From assembly GCA_903876715.1 (NCBI GenBank), contig CAIRBF010000153.1, forward strand, positions 1 to 48,055: a stretch of 48,055 nt of DNA. The letters are read 5' to 3'. Shown piece by piece: positions 8,535-18,500 of this stretch. Origin of the DNA: an uncultured beta proteobacterium (GTDB lineage Bacteria > Pseudomonadota > Gammaproteobacteria > Burkholderiales > Burkholderiaceae_C). The translations under genes were made by a program, and so were the position numbers. The notes below the pieces were generated by a model, which was given only the letters and a program-made list of their open reading frames with translations, did no database searches and was not told the origin of the DNA. Numbering within the stretch: the stretch's first letter is position 1; every line of letters begins with the position of its first letter.

Positions 8535-8561
8535 CGCTCCTGGGCTGACGCGCTCTAAGAT
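8531..8561 (+). promoter_or_regulatory. Possible promoter ahead of the SDR gene
   Basis: TTGACG at 8531-8536 and TAAGAT at 8556-8561 resemble -35 and -10 elements, separated by 19 bases, which is longer than the usual 17. It lies about 100 bases upstream of the SDR start. The match is suggestive only and partly overlaps the end of leuD. Confidence 0.3.
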
Positions 8562-8660
8562 CAGAGCCCGGGCGAACGTGCCGGCTGGAGCGCAGGAGGA
8601 TGCGGATTCTCCACACCGGCCCTTGCCGCAAGCCGCGGCACAAAGCAACAGGAGACATCG

Positions 8661-9422
8661 ATGCGCAAGGTTCAAGGAATGTCGGTGCTGGTCACCGGCG
8701 GCGGTTCGGGCATCGGCGAGGCTTGCGCCCGCCAGTTCGCCGCGCAGGGCGCGCGCGTGACGATCAGCGGCCGGCGCGTCGACAAGCTGGCGGCGGTGGC
8801 GGCCTCGATCGGCCCGTCCTGCCTCGCCGTGGCGGGCGATGTCACCTCCGATACCGACCGGCGCGCGCTCGTGGCGGCTGCGGTGGCGCATGGCGGCGGG
8901 CTCGACGTGCTGGTGAACAACGCGGCCAACATGTACCGGCAGCCGGTGGACGGGTACACCGAGCCCGTGCTGCGCGAGGCCTTCGACACCAACGTCATCG
9001 CGCCGATGATGCTGTCGTCGCTGGCCGTGCCGCACCTGGAGGCGCGCCAGGGTTCGATCATCTTCATCGGCTCCATCCACAACCGCCGGGCCTATCCCGG
9101 CGCCTCGCCTTACGCCACGACCAAGGCGGCGGTCGAGGGCTTGTCGCGGGTGATGGCGGCCGAACTCGGTCGGCGCCAGATCCGGGTCAACTGCGTGCTG
9201 CCGGGTGCCGTCAGCACCGAGCTCAACCTGCGCGCCGGCCTGATGACGGCCGAGCAGGCGGTCGAACGCTACGCCGCGATCGCGCCGGAGCACGCCCTGG
9301 GTCGTATCGGCACCTCTACCGAGGTGGCCGAATCCGTCGTCTACCTCGCATGTGCCGAGTGGGTCACGGGCGTCGGGCTGGAGGTGGATGGCGGTCTCGG
9401 CTTGGGCGTGTCGAAGTTCTGA
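8661..9422 (+). CDS. SDR-family oxidoreductase
   Basis: A classical short-chain dehydrogenase of 253 residues. The nucleotide-binding glycine motif TGGGSGIG is at about 12-19, the NNAAN motif at about 89-93, and the catalytic YATTK at about 150-154, with a Ser in the preceding strand (FIGSIHN). The C-terminal GLEVDGGLGLG is the usual SDR end. AGGAGA is placed well before the ATG at 8661. Substrate unknown; NAD(H) or NADP(H)-dependent alcohol/ketone conversion is expected. It overlaps the SnoaL-like gene by one base, so the two are co-translated. Confidence 0.88.
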   Translation: MRKVQGMSVLVTGGGSGIGEACARQFAAQGARVTISGRRVDKLAAVAASIGPSCLAVAGDVTSDTDRRALVAAAVAHGGGLDVLVNNAANMYRQPVDGYTEPVLREAFDTNVIAPMMLSSLAVPHLEARQGSIIFIGSIHNRRAYPGASPYATTKAAVEGLSRVMAAELGRRQIRVNCVLPGAVSTELNLRAGLMTAEQAVERYAAIAPEHALGRIGTSTEVAESVVYLACAEWVTGVGLEVDGGLGLGVSKF

Positions 9423-9820
9423 TGCCGGCGGCGACCTCGCCCTGCGCTCCCGAGCGCCGGCCGGGCGGTGCCGACGCCGCCGACCGGACGCCCGTCGAGG
9501 TCGTGCGCAGCCACCTGGCGGCGGTGCGCGCGCTTGACGCGCCGGCGATGGCGGCCGACTACGCGCCGGACGCGCTGCTCGAGCGCCCGGACCGCTGCTG
9601 GCAGGGCCGGGCCGAGATCGCCGCCTACTTCGCCACCGTGCCGGCCCGGCTGGCCGGCGGCCGGGTGGAGTTCACCGGCTTCGACGAGGACCGGTTGGAG
9701 GTGCGCTGGAGGCTGGTCGGCGGCCCGGGCGACGGCCTGTGCGGCCGCGACCGCTACGAGGTGCGGGCCGGGCGCATCGTGCGCCAGCAGGTGGTCCTGG
9801 ACGGCGCCGTCGATTTCTGA
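9422..9820 (+). CDS. SnoaL/NTF2-like small protein
   Basis: A 132-residue protein with the NTF2-like cone-fold pattern: a helical opening PVEVVRSHLAAVRALDAPAMAADYAPDALLERPDRCWQG, the conserved GRAEIAAYF turn and a C-terminal beta sheet ending in RIVRQQVVLDGAV. Family members are polyketide cyclases, isomerases or ligand-binding proteins. The start ATG at 9422 shares one base with the TGA of the SDR gene. A joint function with that SDR is likely, but no substrate can be read. Confidence 0.68.
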   Translation: MPAATSPCAPERRPGGADAADRTPVEVVRSHLAAVRALDAPAMAADYAPDALLERPDRCWQGRAEIAAYFATVPARLAGGRVEFTGFDEDRLEVRWRLVGGPGDGLCGRDRYEVRAGRIVRQQVVLDGAVDF

Positions 9821-9825
9821 GCTGT

Positions 9826-9855
9826 CCGGGAGGCTGGGCGTGGCCCAGGCTCCGG
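9826..9855. terminator. Stem-loop between convergent genes
   Basis: CCGGGAGGCTGGGC pairs with GCCCAGGCTCCGG across a two-base centre with one mismatch and one bulge. It sits exactly between the stop of the SnoaL-like gene and the stop of the convergent acyl-CoA synthetase gene, and could end transcription from both sides. No run of T follows on either strand, so a Rho-independent role is only probable. Confidence 0.45.
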
Positions 9856-9865
9856 GCTCGGTCGC

Positions 9866-11425
9866 TCAGACCTTGCGCGCGCCTTGCCAGTAGCGCTCGC
9901 GCACGGCGCGCTTGTCGATCTTGCCGATGGTGTTGCGCGGCATCGAGTCGACGATCTCGACCCGCTCAGGCTGCTTGATCGAACTCAGCGACGAGGCGCG
10001 GCACAGCGCCAGCAACTCGTCGGTCGTCGCGCTGTGCCCGGGCCGCAGCGCCACCACCGCGAGCACCGACTCGCCCCACTTGTCGTCGGGGATGCCGACC
10101 ACGGCGGCGTCCAGCACCGCGGGGTGCGTGTACAGCACCTTCTCGACCTCGCTCGGCGCGAGGTTGTAGCCGCCGCGGATGATCAGGTCCTTGATACGGT
10201 CGACGATGTAGAAGTAACCCTGCTCATCGACCCGTCCGACGTCGCCCGAGTGCAGCCAGCCGCCGATCAGCGCCTTGGCGGTACGGTCGGGCTCGCGGAA
10301 GTAGCCGCGCATCGTGTGCGGGCCGCCGAAGATGATCTCGCCGTTCTCGCCCATCGGCACTTCGGCGCCGGACGGGTCGACCACGCGCACCGTGGTGGCG
10401 AACGAGGGCCGCCCGCAGGACGTCAGCAGATGCGGCATGTCGTCCAGCGCGCGCACGTGGTCCTGCTTGCGCAGCAGGGTGCCGATGGAGGCGATCTCGG
10501 CCATGCCGTAGAGCTGGATGAAGATCGGCCCGTACTTGGCGATCAGCGTGCGCAGGCGCTCGGCCGGAATCGGTGAGGAGCCGTAGCCCAGGGTCGTGAT
10601 CGAGCGCAGCCGCTGCGGGAAGTCGCCCGGGTCCTGCTCCAGCAGCGTGGCCAGCATCGTGGGCACGAGGAAGGTGTGCGTCACCTGGTGCTGCTCCACC
10701 GTGGCGCACAGCGCGTGGCTGTTGAAGCCCCGGCTCTCGGCGAAGCCGATCGCCGCCCCGGCCATCAGGGCCGGCACCATGGTGATGTTGACGCAGGAGT
10801 TGTGCGGGATCTGGATCAGGTAGCGCGAGTCGGCCGTGATCTCGTACTCCAGGCAGGCGACGGTGCCGTGCTGCAGCGCCGCGGCGTGGTCGAACAGGAT
10901 GCCCTTGGGAAGCCCGGTCGTGCCGCTGGTGTAGACGATGGCGAAGGGGTCGGCCGGGAACACCGTGTAGGCGCTGGCGGGCAGCGAGGCCGGGGCGGCG
11001 GCGAGCGCGGCCTCGTAGCTCGCGGGCCGCTCCAGCACCAGGACCGGGATGCCGCGCGCGTCGGCCAGCGCGTGCGCCAGGGCCTCGAACTCGGGCTCGG
11101 TGATCAGTACCCGCGGCTGCGCGTTGTCGAACACCGACTGCAGCTCGGACTCGGTCATGCGGAAGTTCAGGCCCACGTAGACCGCGCCGGCCTTGGCGCA
11201 GCCGGCCAGCACCTCCACCACCTCCATGCGGTTGTGCACCAGCAGGGCCACGCGCTCGCCCGCGGTGACGCCGTGGGCCTCGCGCAGGCTGTGGGCCAGG
11301 CGGTTGCTGCGCTCGTCCAGCGTGCGGTAGTCCAGGGTGCGCGGCCCGTCGAACAGCGCCAGGCTGAAGGGTGCGCGGGCGGCGATTCGGGAGATGGCAA
11401 GGCCGACATTCATGATGGTGCGCAT
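9866..11425 (-). CDS. AMP-forming acyl-CoA synthetase / carboxylate-CoA ligase
   Basis: A 519-residue ANL-superfamily ligase that activates a fatty or aromatic acid to an acyl-adenylate and then a CoA thioester. The AMP-binding loop YTSGTTGLPKGI is at about residues 164-175. LYGMAEIASIG, GWLHSGDVG and YIVDRIKDLIIRGGYNLAPSEVE follow in order, and the catalytic lysine is in PRNTIGKIDKRAV near the end. Two close ATGs are possible, at 11425 and 11413 (MNVGLA...); neither has a clear ribosome-binding site. It is divergent from the cytochrome P450 gene with 130 bases between, which suggests joint control of one catabolic route. Confidence 0.88.
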   Translation of the reverse strand: MRTIMNVGLAISRIAARAPFSLALFDGPRTLDYRTLDERSNRLAHSLREAHGVTAGERVALLVHNRMEVVEVLAGCAKAGAVYVGLNFRMTESELQSVFDNAQPRVLITEPEFEALAHALADARGIPVLVLERPASYEAALAAAPASLPASAYTVFPADPFAIVYTSGTTGLPKGILFDHAAALQHGTVACLEYEITADSRYLIQIPHNSCVNITMVPALMAGAAIGFAESRGFNSHALCATVEQHQVTHTFLVPTMLATLLEQDPGDFPQRLRSITTLGYGSSPIPAERLRTLIAKYGPIFIQLYGMAEIASIGTLLRKQDHVRALDDMPHLLTSCGRPSFATTVRVVDPSGAEVPMGENGEIIFGGPHTMRGYFREPDRTAKALIGGWLHSGDVGRVDEQGYFYIVDRIKDLIIRGGYNLAPSEVEKVLYTHPAVLDAAVVGIPDDKWGESVLAVVALRPGHSATTDELLALCRASSLSSIKQPERVEIVDSMPRNTIGKIDKRAVRERYWQGARKV

Positions 11426-11464
11426 GATACGGAAAGCCCTGTACGAAGGCAGTGCCGGACCTCG

Positions 11465-11482
11465 GCGGGCCCAGGGGCCCGC
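11465..11482. promoter_or_regulatory. Inverted repeat in the ligase/P450 divergent region
   Basis: GCGGGCC and GGCCCGC form a perfect seven-base inverted repeat around CAGG, in the middle of the 130-base region between the divergent acyl-CoA synthetase and P450 genes. It could be an operator shared by both genes, or simply a GC-rich hairpin. Confidence 0.3.
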
Positions 11483-11555
11483 TGTAACATCGAACCGAAC
11501 TGACGCGCTGAGCCACAGGTGCGCCGATCACGATTTCCAGGAGGAGAGTTCTGGC

Positions 11556-12746
11556 ATGCAGCTTCAGGTACCGGACCACGTGCCTCAGCACCTGGTGTTC
11601 GATTTCGACATCTACACCGCCAGGGAACTCGAACACGAGCCGCATCGCACGATGGTCGAGCTGCTGCGCTCGCGCCAGGTCCCGCCCATCTTCTTCACGC
11701 CCCGCAATGGCGGCCACTGGATCATCGCGGGGGCGGTGGAAGGTCTGGAGATGCTGCGCGACATCGAACGCTTCTCCAGCGAGCCTCAGTACAACGCGAA
11801 TTCGCGCAAGCCGTGGACGCTGCCCAACCAGTCCGACCCGCCTGAACACACCGAATACCGTCGCATCATCAATCCGGCCTTCGTGCCGCGCGCGGTGGCG
11901 GTCATGGAGGACGGACTGCGCGCGCTTTCGGTGGAGATGATCGAGGAACTGCTGCCGCGTGGCGGCTGCAGCTTCGTCGAGGACGTGGCCAAGAAGTTCC
12001 CCGTCAACGTCTTCCTGCGCATGGCCGGCGCGCCGCAGGGCGACCGGGAGATGCTGGTGGACCTGACGGAGCAGGTCGTGCGGCATCCGGACCGCGCTGT
12101 GCGCGAAGCAGCGAGCCATGCGATGGGCGCCTATGTGATGAAGGCCTACGAGACGCGTCGTGGCCAGGAGGGCGACGATCTGCTGAGCATGGTGCTGCAG
12201 GGCCGCTTCCAGGGGCGTGCGCTGAACGACGAGGAACTCCTGGGCATGGGCCTGCTGCTGTTCCTCGGCGGGCTCGACACCGTGGCCTCGACGCTGGGCT
12301 TCGTCATGCTGTTCCTGGCCCGCCACCCCGGGCACTACCGTCAGTTGGTCGATGACCCGGCCCTGATCCCCGGTGCGGTTGAGGAGTTGATCCGCGTGCA
12401 CAGCGTTGCTTCGGTGCAGCGCGGGGTGCGCGAGGACACCGAGTACCTGGGCATCACGATGCGCAGGAACGACAAGATGTTCTTCATGACCCAGCTCTAC
12501 GGCCTGGACGAGCGCAAGATCGACGACCCCTTGCGGGTGGACTTCACCCGGCCGGTCAGCCCGCACCTGGGCTTCGGGGCCGGCCCGCACCGCTGCATCG
12601 GTTCGCACCTGGCCCGCACCGAGGTGCGCATCTTCCTGGAGGAGTGGACCCGCCGCATCCCGCGCATGACGCTGGCCGATGACGCGGCCGTGCGCACGCG
12701 GGGCGGCCACGTGTGGTCGCCGGTGGAGGTGCCGCTGCGCTGGTAG
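11556..12746 (+). CDS. Cytochrome P450
   Basis: A soluble bacterial P450 of 396 residues. The I-helix oxygen-activation motif GGLDT is at 238-242, the K-helix ExxR at 277-280 (ELIR), and the haem loop FGAGPHRCIG with ligand Cys347 at 340-349. NQSDPPEHTEYRRIINPAF near 91-109 is the usual helix-C segment. The ATG at 11556 follows GGAGGAGAG, a strong ribosome-binding site. No ferredoxin or reductase gene is adjacent, so the electron donor must be encoded elsewhere. It sits opposite a CoA ligase and converges on an ABC uptake system with only seven bases between stop codons. Substrate unknown; hydroxylation of an imported terpenoid or aromatic acid is one possibility. Confidence 0.93.
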   Translation: MQLQVPDHVPQHLVFDFDIYTARELEHEPHRTMVELLRSRQVPPIFFTPRNGGHWIIAGAVEGLEMLRDIERFSSEPQYNANSRKPWTLPNQSDPPEHTEYRRIINPAFVPRAVAVMEDGLRALSVEMIEELLPRGGCSFVEDVAKKFPVNVFLRMAGAPQGDREMLVDLTEQVVRHPDRAVREAASHAMGAYVMKAYETRRGQEGDDLLSMVLQGRFQGRALNDEELLGMGLLLFLGGLDTVASTLGFVMLFLARHPGHYRQLVDDPALIPGAVEELIRVHSVASVQRGVREDTEYLGITMRRNDKMFFMTQLYGLDERKIDDPLRVDFTRPVSPHLGFGAGPHRCIGSHLARTEVRIFLEEWTRRIPRMTLADDAAVRTRGGHVWSPVEVPLRW

Positions 12747-12753
12747 GTCGCGC

Positions 12754-13581
12754 CTACTGTCCCCACCAGTGCAGCACGCGCGCGCGAAGCGCGTCTGCGG
12801 CCAGGGTGATGGCGATGCCGACCACGGCGAGCGCGATCACCACTGCGAAGGTGAGCGCGGAGTTGCCCGTCACCGCGGCCGTGCCCAGCAGCGAGCCCAT
12901 GCCGGGCACGCCGGTGAGGATCTCTGCGGTCACCACGGTGATCACTGCAAACGTGACCGACAGCGGCAGGCTGGCCAGCGTCCAGGCCATCACGAAGGGC
13001 AGCCGGATCCGGACCAGGATGTGCCAGTGGTCGGCGCCCAACAAGCGCGCGTTCTGCACCAGTTCCGGGCGTACCGAGGTGCCGCCTTCGTAGGCGTTGA
13101 AGAAGGCCACGAAGAACACCACCAGCACCGAGATGATCACGCACGAGGTCGAGGTCGGGCCGAAGACGATCACGATGATCGGCACCAGGGCGATCCGGGG
13201 CACGGCGTTCATCCCGATGATGAAGGGCCGCATCACTTCGCTGGCGAAGCGGAAGTTGCTCAGCAACAGGCCAAACGCGGCGCCCAACACCATACCGATG
13301 GCCGTGCCGAGCAGCGACGCGTACACGGTGGCTCCGATGAAGCCCCAGATGACCGGCGAGTTGTCGTTGCCCGTGGCCAGGTTGTAGAGCTCGCGCGCGA
13401 TGCGCTGCGGCGAACTCACGAAGTAGGGATCGAACAGATGCCCCATCGCCTTGAGGGCGGGAATCTGCGGCAGGTATTGCCATGCCAGCAGGAAGGTGGT
13501 CAGGAGCATCAGCTGCGCGAGCCAGACCGGGCCCCGGGCGCTCAAGCGCGCGCGCCAGCGGCTGGGCGTGCCAGCGCTCAT
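12754..13581 (-). CDS. ABC transporter permease (NitT/TauT type)
   Basis: An inner-membrane permease of 275 residues with about six hydrophobic segments. The cytoplasmic EAA loop, which contacts the ATPase, is visible as ELVQNARLLGADHWHILVRIRLPFVMAW at about 170-197. The sequence resembles the SsuC/TauC group. The frame is open to 13641, but the ATG at 13581 overlaps the stop of the ATPase gene as ATGA and gives the normal length. It is the last gene of a three-gene uptake operon (binding protein, ATPase, permease). Confidence 0.88.
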   Translation of the reverse strand: MSAGTPSRWRARLSARGPVWLAQLMLLTTFLLAWQYLPQIPALKAMGHLFDPYFVSSPQRIARELYNLATGNDNSPVIWGFIGATVYASLLGTAIGMVLGAAFGLLLSNFRFASEVMRPFIIGMNAVPRIALVPIIVIVFGPTSTSCVIISVLVVFFVAFFNAYEGGTSVRPELVQNARLLGADHWHILVRIRLPFVMAWTLASLPLSVTFAVITVVTAEILTGVPGMGSLLGTAAVTGNSALTFAVVIALAVVGIAITLAADALRARVLHWWGQ

Positions 13582-14450
13582 GCCGCCGCCTGCCCGGCGG
13601 GGCGCCGGCTGCGCTGGATCTGCACCGCGAGCTGTTCCCATACCTGGCCGTACAAGGCGAGGAACTGCGGGTTCTCGCGCAGGCCCAGGAAGTCCCGCTC
13701 CGTCCCGAAGCCGATCTCGAAACGCTTGAACACCCGGGCCGGCTGCGCCGTCAGCACCAGCACCTGGTCGGACAGGGAGATGGCTTCGCCGAGGTCGTGC
13801 GTGATCAGCAGCACGGTGATGCCCTCGCGCTTGACGATGTGGAAGATGTCCTGGTGGATGCCGATGCGCGTGGGCTCGTCCAATGCGGAGAAGGGCTCGT
13901 CGAGCAGGAGCACGCGCGGATGTGGCGCCACCGAGGCCAGGAAGGCTGTCCGGCGCCGCATGCCCCCCGAGAGTTGGTAGGGGAACTTGCGTTCGGCCCC
14001 TTCCAGGCCCGCCAGGCGGATCAGTTCAGCAATACGGGCCTTTTGCGCGCTGCGATCCAGGGTCGACTTGGTCAGCCTGAAGTGCAAGCCGATGTTGTCC
14101 TCGACCGTCATCCAGGGCAGCAGCGTGTCCTTCTGGAACATCATGGTCAGGGGATGCCGGGGTGGCCGGGCACGGTCTTCGGACCATGTCAGGCGACCGG
14201 CATCGGGCTGCAGCAGGCCCGCCAGCAGGGCCAGCAGCGTGGACTTCCCGCAACCGCTCGGGCCGACGAGGCCGGTGATCGACCCTTCCGGCACGGCGAT
14301 GTCCACGCCGTCGAGCACGGGCGCGCCGCCGGGGTAGGCGAAGCGCACACCATCAGCCCGCAGCAGCGCAGGGGCTCCCGCGCCTGGGGCCGGGGCGTTC
14401 ACGCCATCGCCTGCCCCGTGTCCCGCACGGGCGGCCTCCACGGCGGGCAT
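13578..14450 (-). CDS. ABC transporter ATP-binding protein (NitT/TauT type)
   Basis: A 290-residue ATPase with Walker A GPSGCGKST at 63-71, a Q-loop in TMMFQKDTLLPWMTV, the ABC signature LSGGMRRR, Walker B VLLLDEPFSALD and the switch histidine in LLITHDLGEA. It energises the permease encoded just downstream. The first 26 residues are Ala/Gly/Pro-rich, so a GTG at about residue 17 (VNAPAPG) may be the real start. The ATG at 14450 lies three bases after the binding-protein gene. Confidence 0.92.
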   Translation of the reverse strand: MPAVEAARAGHGAGDGVNAPAPGAGAPALLRADGVRFAYPGGAPVLDGVDIAVPEGSITGLVGPSGCGKSTLLALLAGLLQPDAGRLTWSEDRARPPRHPLTMMFQKDTLLPWMTVEDNIGLHFRLTKSTLDRSAQKARIAELIRLAGLEGAERKFPYQLSGGMRRRTAFLASVAPHPRVLLLDEPFSALDEPTRIGIHQDIFHIVKREGITVLLITHDLGEAISLSDQVLVLTAQPARVFKRFEIGFGTERDFLGLRENPQFLALYGQVWEQLAVQIQRSRRPAGQAAA

Positions 14451-14453
14451 GCG

Positions 14454-15452
14454 TCAGCGGCTGGCCGGCTGGCCGTTGGCGGAAATCCAGTAAGACATGT
14501 CGACCCGCTCGTCCCACGAGTAGAGCTTGTTGCCGCCGTCGATGAAAGGCAGCCCGTACTTGAAGTAGGCCAGCGTCCCGGGCCATGCACTGCCGCGCAC
14601 ATAGCCGCCGTCTGGGAACCAGAACAGCTTCTCCGCAGCCACCTGCCTGGCGATCACATCGACCGGGAAGGTTCTGAAGTCGGGGTGCTTGATCAACTCG
14701 GCGGCGACCTGCTCGGGCGGCGCGGTCTTGATGAACTGCTCGACCCGCTTCAGCGCGCGCATCAGCTTCTCGACCGCCGGCCGCTTCTGCCGCAGGTTGT
14801 CCTTCATGCCCCACAGGCCCGAACTGACCGTGTTCTGGATCGTGTTGGGCGGGACCGTCGAGGGGTTGCGCGGATCCACCAGCAGGCGCAGACCCTTTTC
14901 CAGGCCAGGCTGCAGGACCGCCAGCGCGCTGACCGCGCAGTCGCTGCCACCGGAGAGCACCGAGGGCACGATCTGGTTGGCGTCGCCCAGTTCCAGGATG
15001 TTGAACTTGCCGCCCCCGTTGACCTTGTAGGCCATGGCCGACGAGAACACGGCCGAGCCGGCGCGCGAGGTGGACACGCGGGTGCAGTCCGCGATCGACT
15101 TCACGTTGGCGGACGCCGCCATGAAGCCGGTGCCCAGGCCCGAGCTGATGGCGTAGACGATCGAGGTTTCCTTGCCCTCGCGCACCGGGACCAGCGCCGA
15201 CGAGACGCCGATCACGCTGAGGTCGCCCTCACCGGCCACCACCAGGTTCAGCGAGTTCGCATACACGGTCTTGACCGTCAGGGTCAAGCCTTCCTGCTGC
15301 GCGTAGCCCAGCGTCTCGGCCAAGTAGATCGGCGCCAGCGGGGTGGTGTTGCCGGCGCTGAGCGCGACCAGTCGGTCGCCTGACTGCGCGGTGGCAAGGA
15401 ACGGCAGTGCGGCCAGGGCCAGCGTCGCAGCGGCGCGAGTGAACTTCCTCAT
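14454..15452 (-). CDS. ABC transporter substrate-binding protein (NMT1/SsuA-like)
   Basis: A 332-residue periplasmic binding protein. MRKFTRAAATLALAALPFLATAQS is a Sec signal peptide. The mature part has the NMT1/THI5-like order: PLAPIYLAETLGYAQQEGL, ANSLNLVVAGEGDLSVIG, then the strand-swap domain with DGGYVRGSAWPGTLAYFKYG near the end. The ATG at 15452 follows GGAGGAG, which decides the start although the frame stays open upstream. Ligand unknown; relatives bind sulfonates, taurine, aromatic acids or pyrimidine precursors. Proximity to the P450 and CoA ligase hints at a carbon source degraded by them. Confidence 0.86.
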   Translation of the reverse strand: MRKFTRAAATLALAALPFLATAQSGDRLVALSAGNTTPLAPIYLAETLGYAQQEGLTLTVKTVYANSLNLVVAGEGDLSVIGVSSALVPVREGKETSIVYAISSGLGTGFMAASANVKSIADCTRVSTSRAGSAVFSSAMAYKVNGGGKFNILELGDANQIVPSVLSGGSDCAVSALAVLQPGLEKGLRLLVDPRNPSTVPPNTIQNTVSSGLWGMKDNLRQKRPAVEKLMRALKRVEQFIKTAPPEQVAAELIKHPDFRTFPVDVIARQVAAEKLFWFPDGGYVRGSAWPGTLAYFKYGLPFIDGGNKLYSWDERVDMSYWISANGQPASR

Positions 15453-15468
15453 GACAGTCTCCTCCATA

Positions 15469-15481
15469 TTGTTTGCAACAA
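15469..15481. promoter_or_regulatory. Possible operator upstream of the ABC operon
   Basis: TTGTT and AACAA form a near-palindrome around TGC in an AT-rich patch 17 bases upstream of the binding-protein ATG. The position between promoter and ribosome-binding site suits a repressor. No regulator gene is adjacent. Confidence 0.28.
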
Positions 15482-15583
15482 GTCTAAACGGTTTGAAGGA
15501 CCATTCAGCCAGACATGACGGTGCCTTTTCGCGCCGTCCGTGGCGCCCCACTTACAGTGCCTGCCCGCACCGGCCGCCGGCTT

Positions 15584-18500
15584 TCACCGGCCACCAGACG
15601 AGCGCTCGCGCCACTCCTGCATCAGCCCTTCCCACTTCGCCCGCGCCGCCTTGACGTGGCGCTCCTTGACGTGGCCGTAGCCGCGGATCTCGTCGGGGAT
15701 GCGGGCGATGCGGGCGGCGAGCTCGAGCCGCTCGGCGCTCAGGCCCTGGAGCAGCTCGCCGATGCAGGCCTCGTAGTCGGCCAGCAGCTGGCGCTCCATG
15801 CGCCGCTCTTCGGTCTTGCCGAAGAGGTCGAGCGCGGTGCCGCGCAGCGCCTTCATGCGCGCGAGCCACGGGAAGAGCTTGCGCACCCAGGGGCCGAAGG
15901 GCTGCTTGACGAGCTCGCCCTTGGCGTTGCGCTTGGCGATCGCCGGCGGCGCGAGGTGGTGCACCAGGCGCACCTCGCCGTCGAACATCGAGGCGATCTT
16001 CTGCGTGAAGGCGGGGTCGGTGTGCAGGCGCGCGACCTCGTACTCATCCTTGATCGCCATCAGCTTGAAGAGGTGGCGCGCCACGGCCTCGGACAGCGGC
16101 GCGGCCTTGCCGCCGAGCGCCGCCTCGGCCGCGCGCACGCGGTCGACGAAGGCGAGGTAGCGCTGCGCGTAGGCCGCGTCCTGGTAGGCGGTGAGGAAAT
16201 CCACGCGCCGCGCGACGAGTTCGTCCACCGAGGGCTTGCGCAATATCTCGATGACCTGGCGCGCTGCGAACAGCGCGCGCACCTCGGCCAGGTCGTGGGC
16301 GCAGCGCCGGCCCCACTCGAATGCGGCGAGGTTGTTCTCGACCTGCACACCGTTGAGCTCCATCGCGCGCCGAACCGCCGCGCGCGACAGCGGGATGCGG
16401 CCGCGCTGCCAGGCGTAGCCCAGCAGCAGCGGGTTGGTGTAGATCGAGTCGCCGAGCAACTGCACCGCGGCCTCCTCGGCGTCGAAGGCGCCCAGCGCCT
16501 CGGGCCCGACCGTGGCGGCGATGGCGGCCTCGCAGCCGGCCTCGGGGAACTGCCAGTCGGGGTTGCCGACGAAGGCGGCCGTGGGCGTGCGGTGGCTGTT
16601 CAGCGCGACGAAGGTGCGCCCCTGCAGCGCCAGGCCGAGCGTGGCCTTGCTCGCGGCGACGATGGGGTCGCAGCCGATCACGAGGTCGGCCTTGCCGAGG
16701 TCCACCTTGCTCGTGTGCAGGGCGTCGGCGCGGTTGGCGATCTGCACGTGGCTCCAGGTCGCGCCGCCTTTCTGCGCCAGACCGCCCGCATCTTGCGCGA
16801 CCACAGCCTTGCCCTCCAGGTGCGCGGCCATGCCCAGCAGCTGGCCGATGGTGATGACGCCGGTGCCGCCGACGCCGCCCACGACGATGCCCCAGGGTGA
16901 CTCCGCCAGGGGCAGCACCGGCTCGGGCAGCGGCGGCAGGGCGTCGAGGTCGCCGCGCTTCTCGCGCCGTGGCTTCTTCAGCGTGCCGCCCTCGACCGTG
17001 ACGAAGCTCGGGCAGAAGCCCTTGACGCAGGAGAAATCCTTGTTGCAGGTGCTCTGGTTGATGCGCCGCTTGCGCCCGAACTCGGTCTCCACCGGCTCCA
17101 CGCTCAGGCAGTTGCTCTGCGCCGAGCAGTCGCCGCAGCCCTCGCACACGAGCTCGTTGATGACCACCGTCTTCGCCGGCGTGGCCATCGTGCCGCGCTT
17201 GCGGCGGCGGCGCTTCTCGGTGGCGCAGGTCTGGTCGTAGACGAGGATGGTGCAGCCCTCGACCTCGCGCAGCTCGCGCTGCACGGCGTCGAGCTCGTCG
17301 CGGTGACGCACGGTCACGCCCGGCGCCAGCCGGGCCTTGACCGCGGCGTCGTCGTACTTCGCCGGCTCGTCGGTGACGATGACGATGCGGCGCGCGCCCT
17401 CGGCGTCCAGCTCGCGCGTGATCTCGGGCACGCGCAGCGTGCCGTCGATGGGCTGGCCGCCCGTCATCGCGACGGCGTCGTTGTAGAGCAGCTTGTAGGT
17501 GATGTTGACGCCGGAGGCGATGGCCTGGCGCACGGCCAGGAAGCCCGAGTGGTAGTAGGTGCCGTCCCCCAGGTTGGCGAAGATGTGGCCATCCTTGGAG
17601 AACGGCGCCTGGCCGACCCAGCTCACGCCCTCGCCGCCCATCTGGCTGAAGGTGACGGTGCTGCGCCCCATCCACACCGCCATGAAGTGGCAGCCGATGC
17701 CGGCGGCCGCACGCGAGCCCTCGGGCACGCGCGTGCTCGTGTTGTGCGGGCAGCCGCTGCAGAACCAGGGTTGGCGCTCGATGCCGCGCACGTCGAGGGC
17801 GGCGAGCGCGCGTTCCTTGGCCTCGATCACGGCCAGCCGCGCCTGCATGCGCGCCTGGATGTCCGCCGGCACGCCCAGCTTCAACAGCCGGCGCGCGATC
17901 GCCTGGGCGACGAGCGAGGGGTTGAGGTCGGCATTGGCGCGCAGCAGCCGACGGCTGCTCGGGTTGGGCGCGCTCCACTCGCCGCCGCTGGCGTCACCCT
18001 CGGCCTCGTCGAACTTGCCGAGGATGGTCGGGCGCACGTCGTCGCGCCAGCTGTACAGCTCCTCCTTGAGCTGGTACTCGATCATCTGGCGCTTCTCCTC
18101 GACGACGAGGATCTCCCGCAGGCCGCGCGCGAACTCGCGTGCCGTGGAGGCTTCCAGCGGCCAGACGACGTTGACCTTGTGCACGCGGATGCCGAGCTGG
18201 CGGCAGGTGTCGTCGTCCAGGCCCAGGTCCACCAGAGCCTGGCGCATGTCGTTGTAGGCCTTGCCGCTGCCGATCAGGCCGAAGCGATCGTTCGGGCCTT
18301 CCACCACGTTGTGGTTCAGCCGGTTTGCGCGCACATAGGCCAGCGCGGCGTACCACTTGTGGTCGAACAGCCGCGCCTCCTGCTCGAGCGCGCCGTCGGG
18401 CCAGCGCATGTGCAGGCCGCCCGGGGGCATGGGGAAGTCCTCGGGCAGCACGATGCGCACGCGCTGCGGGTCGACGACCACGCTCGCGGAGGACTCCACC

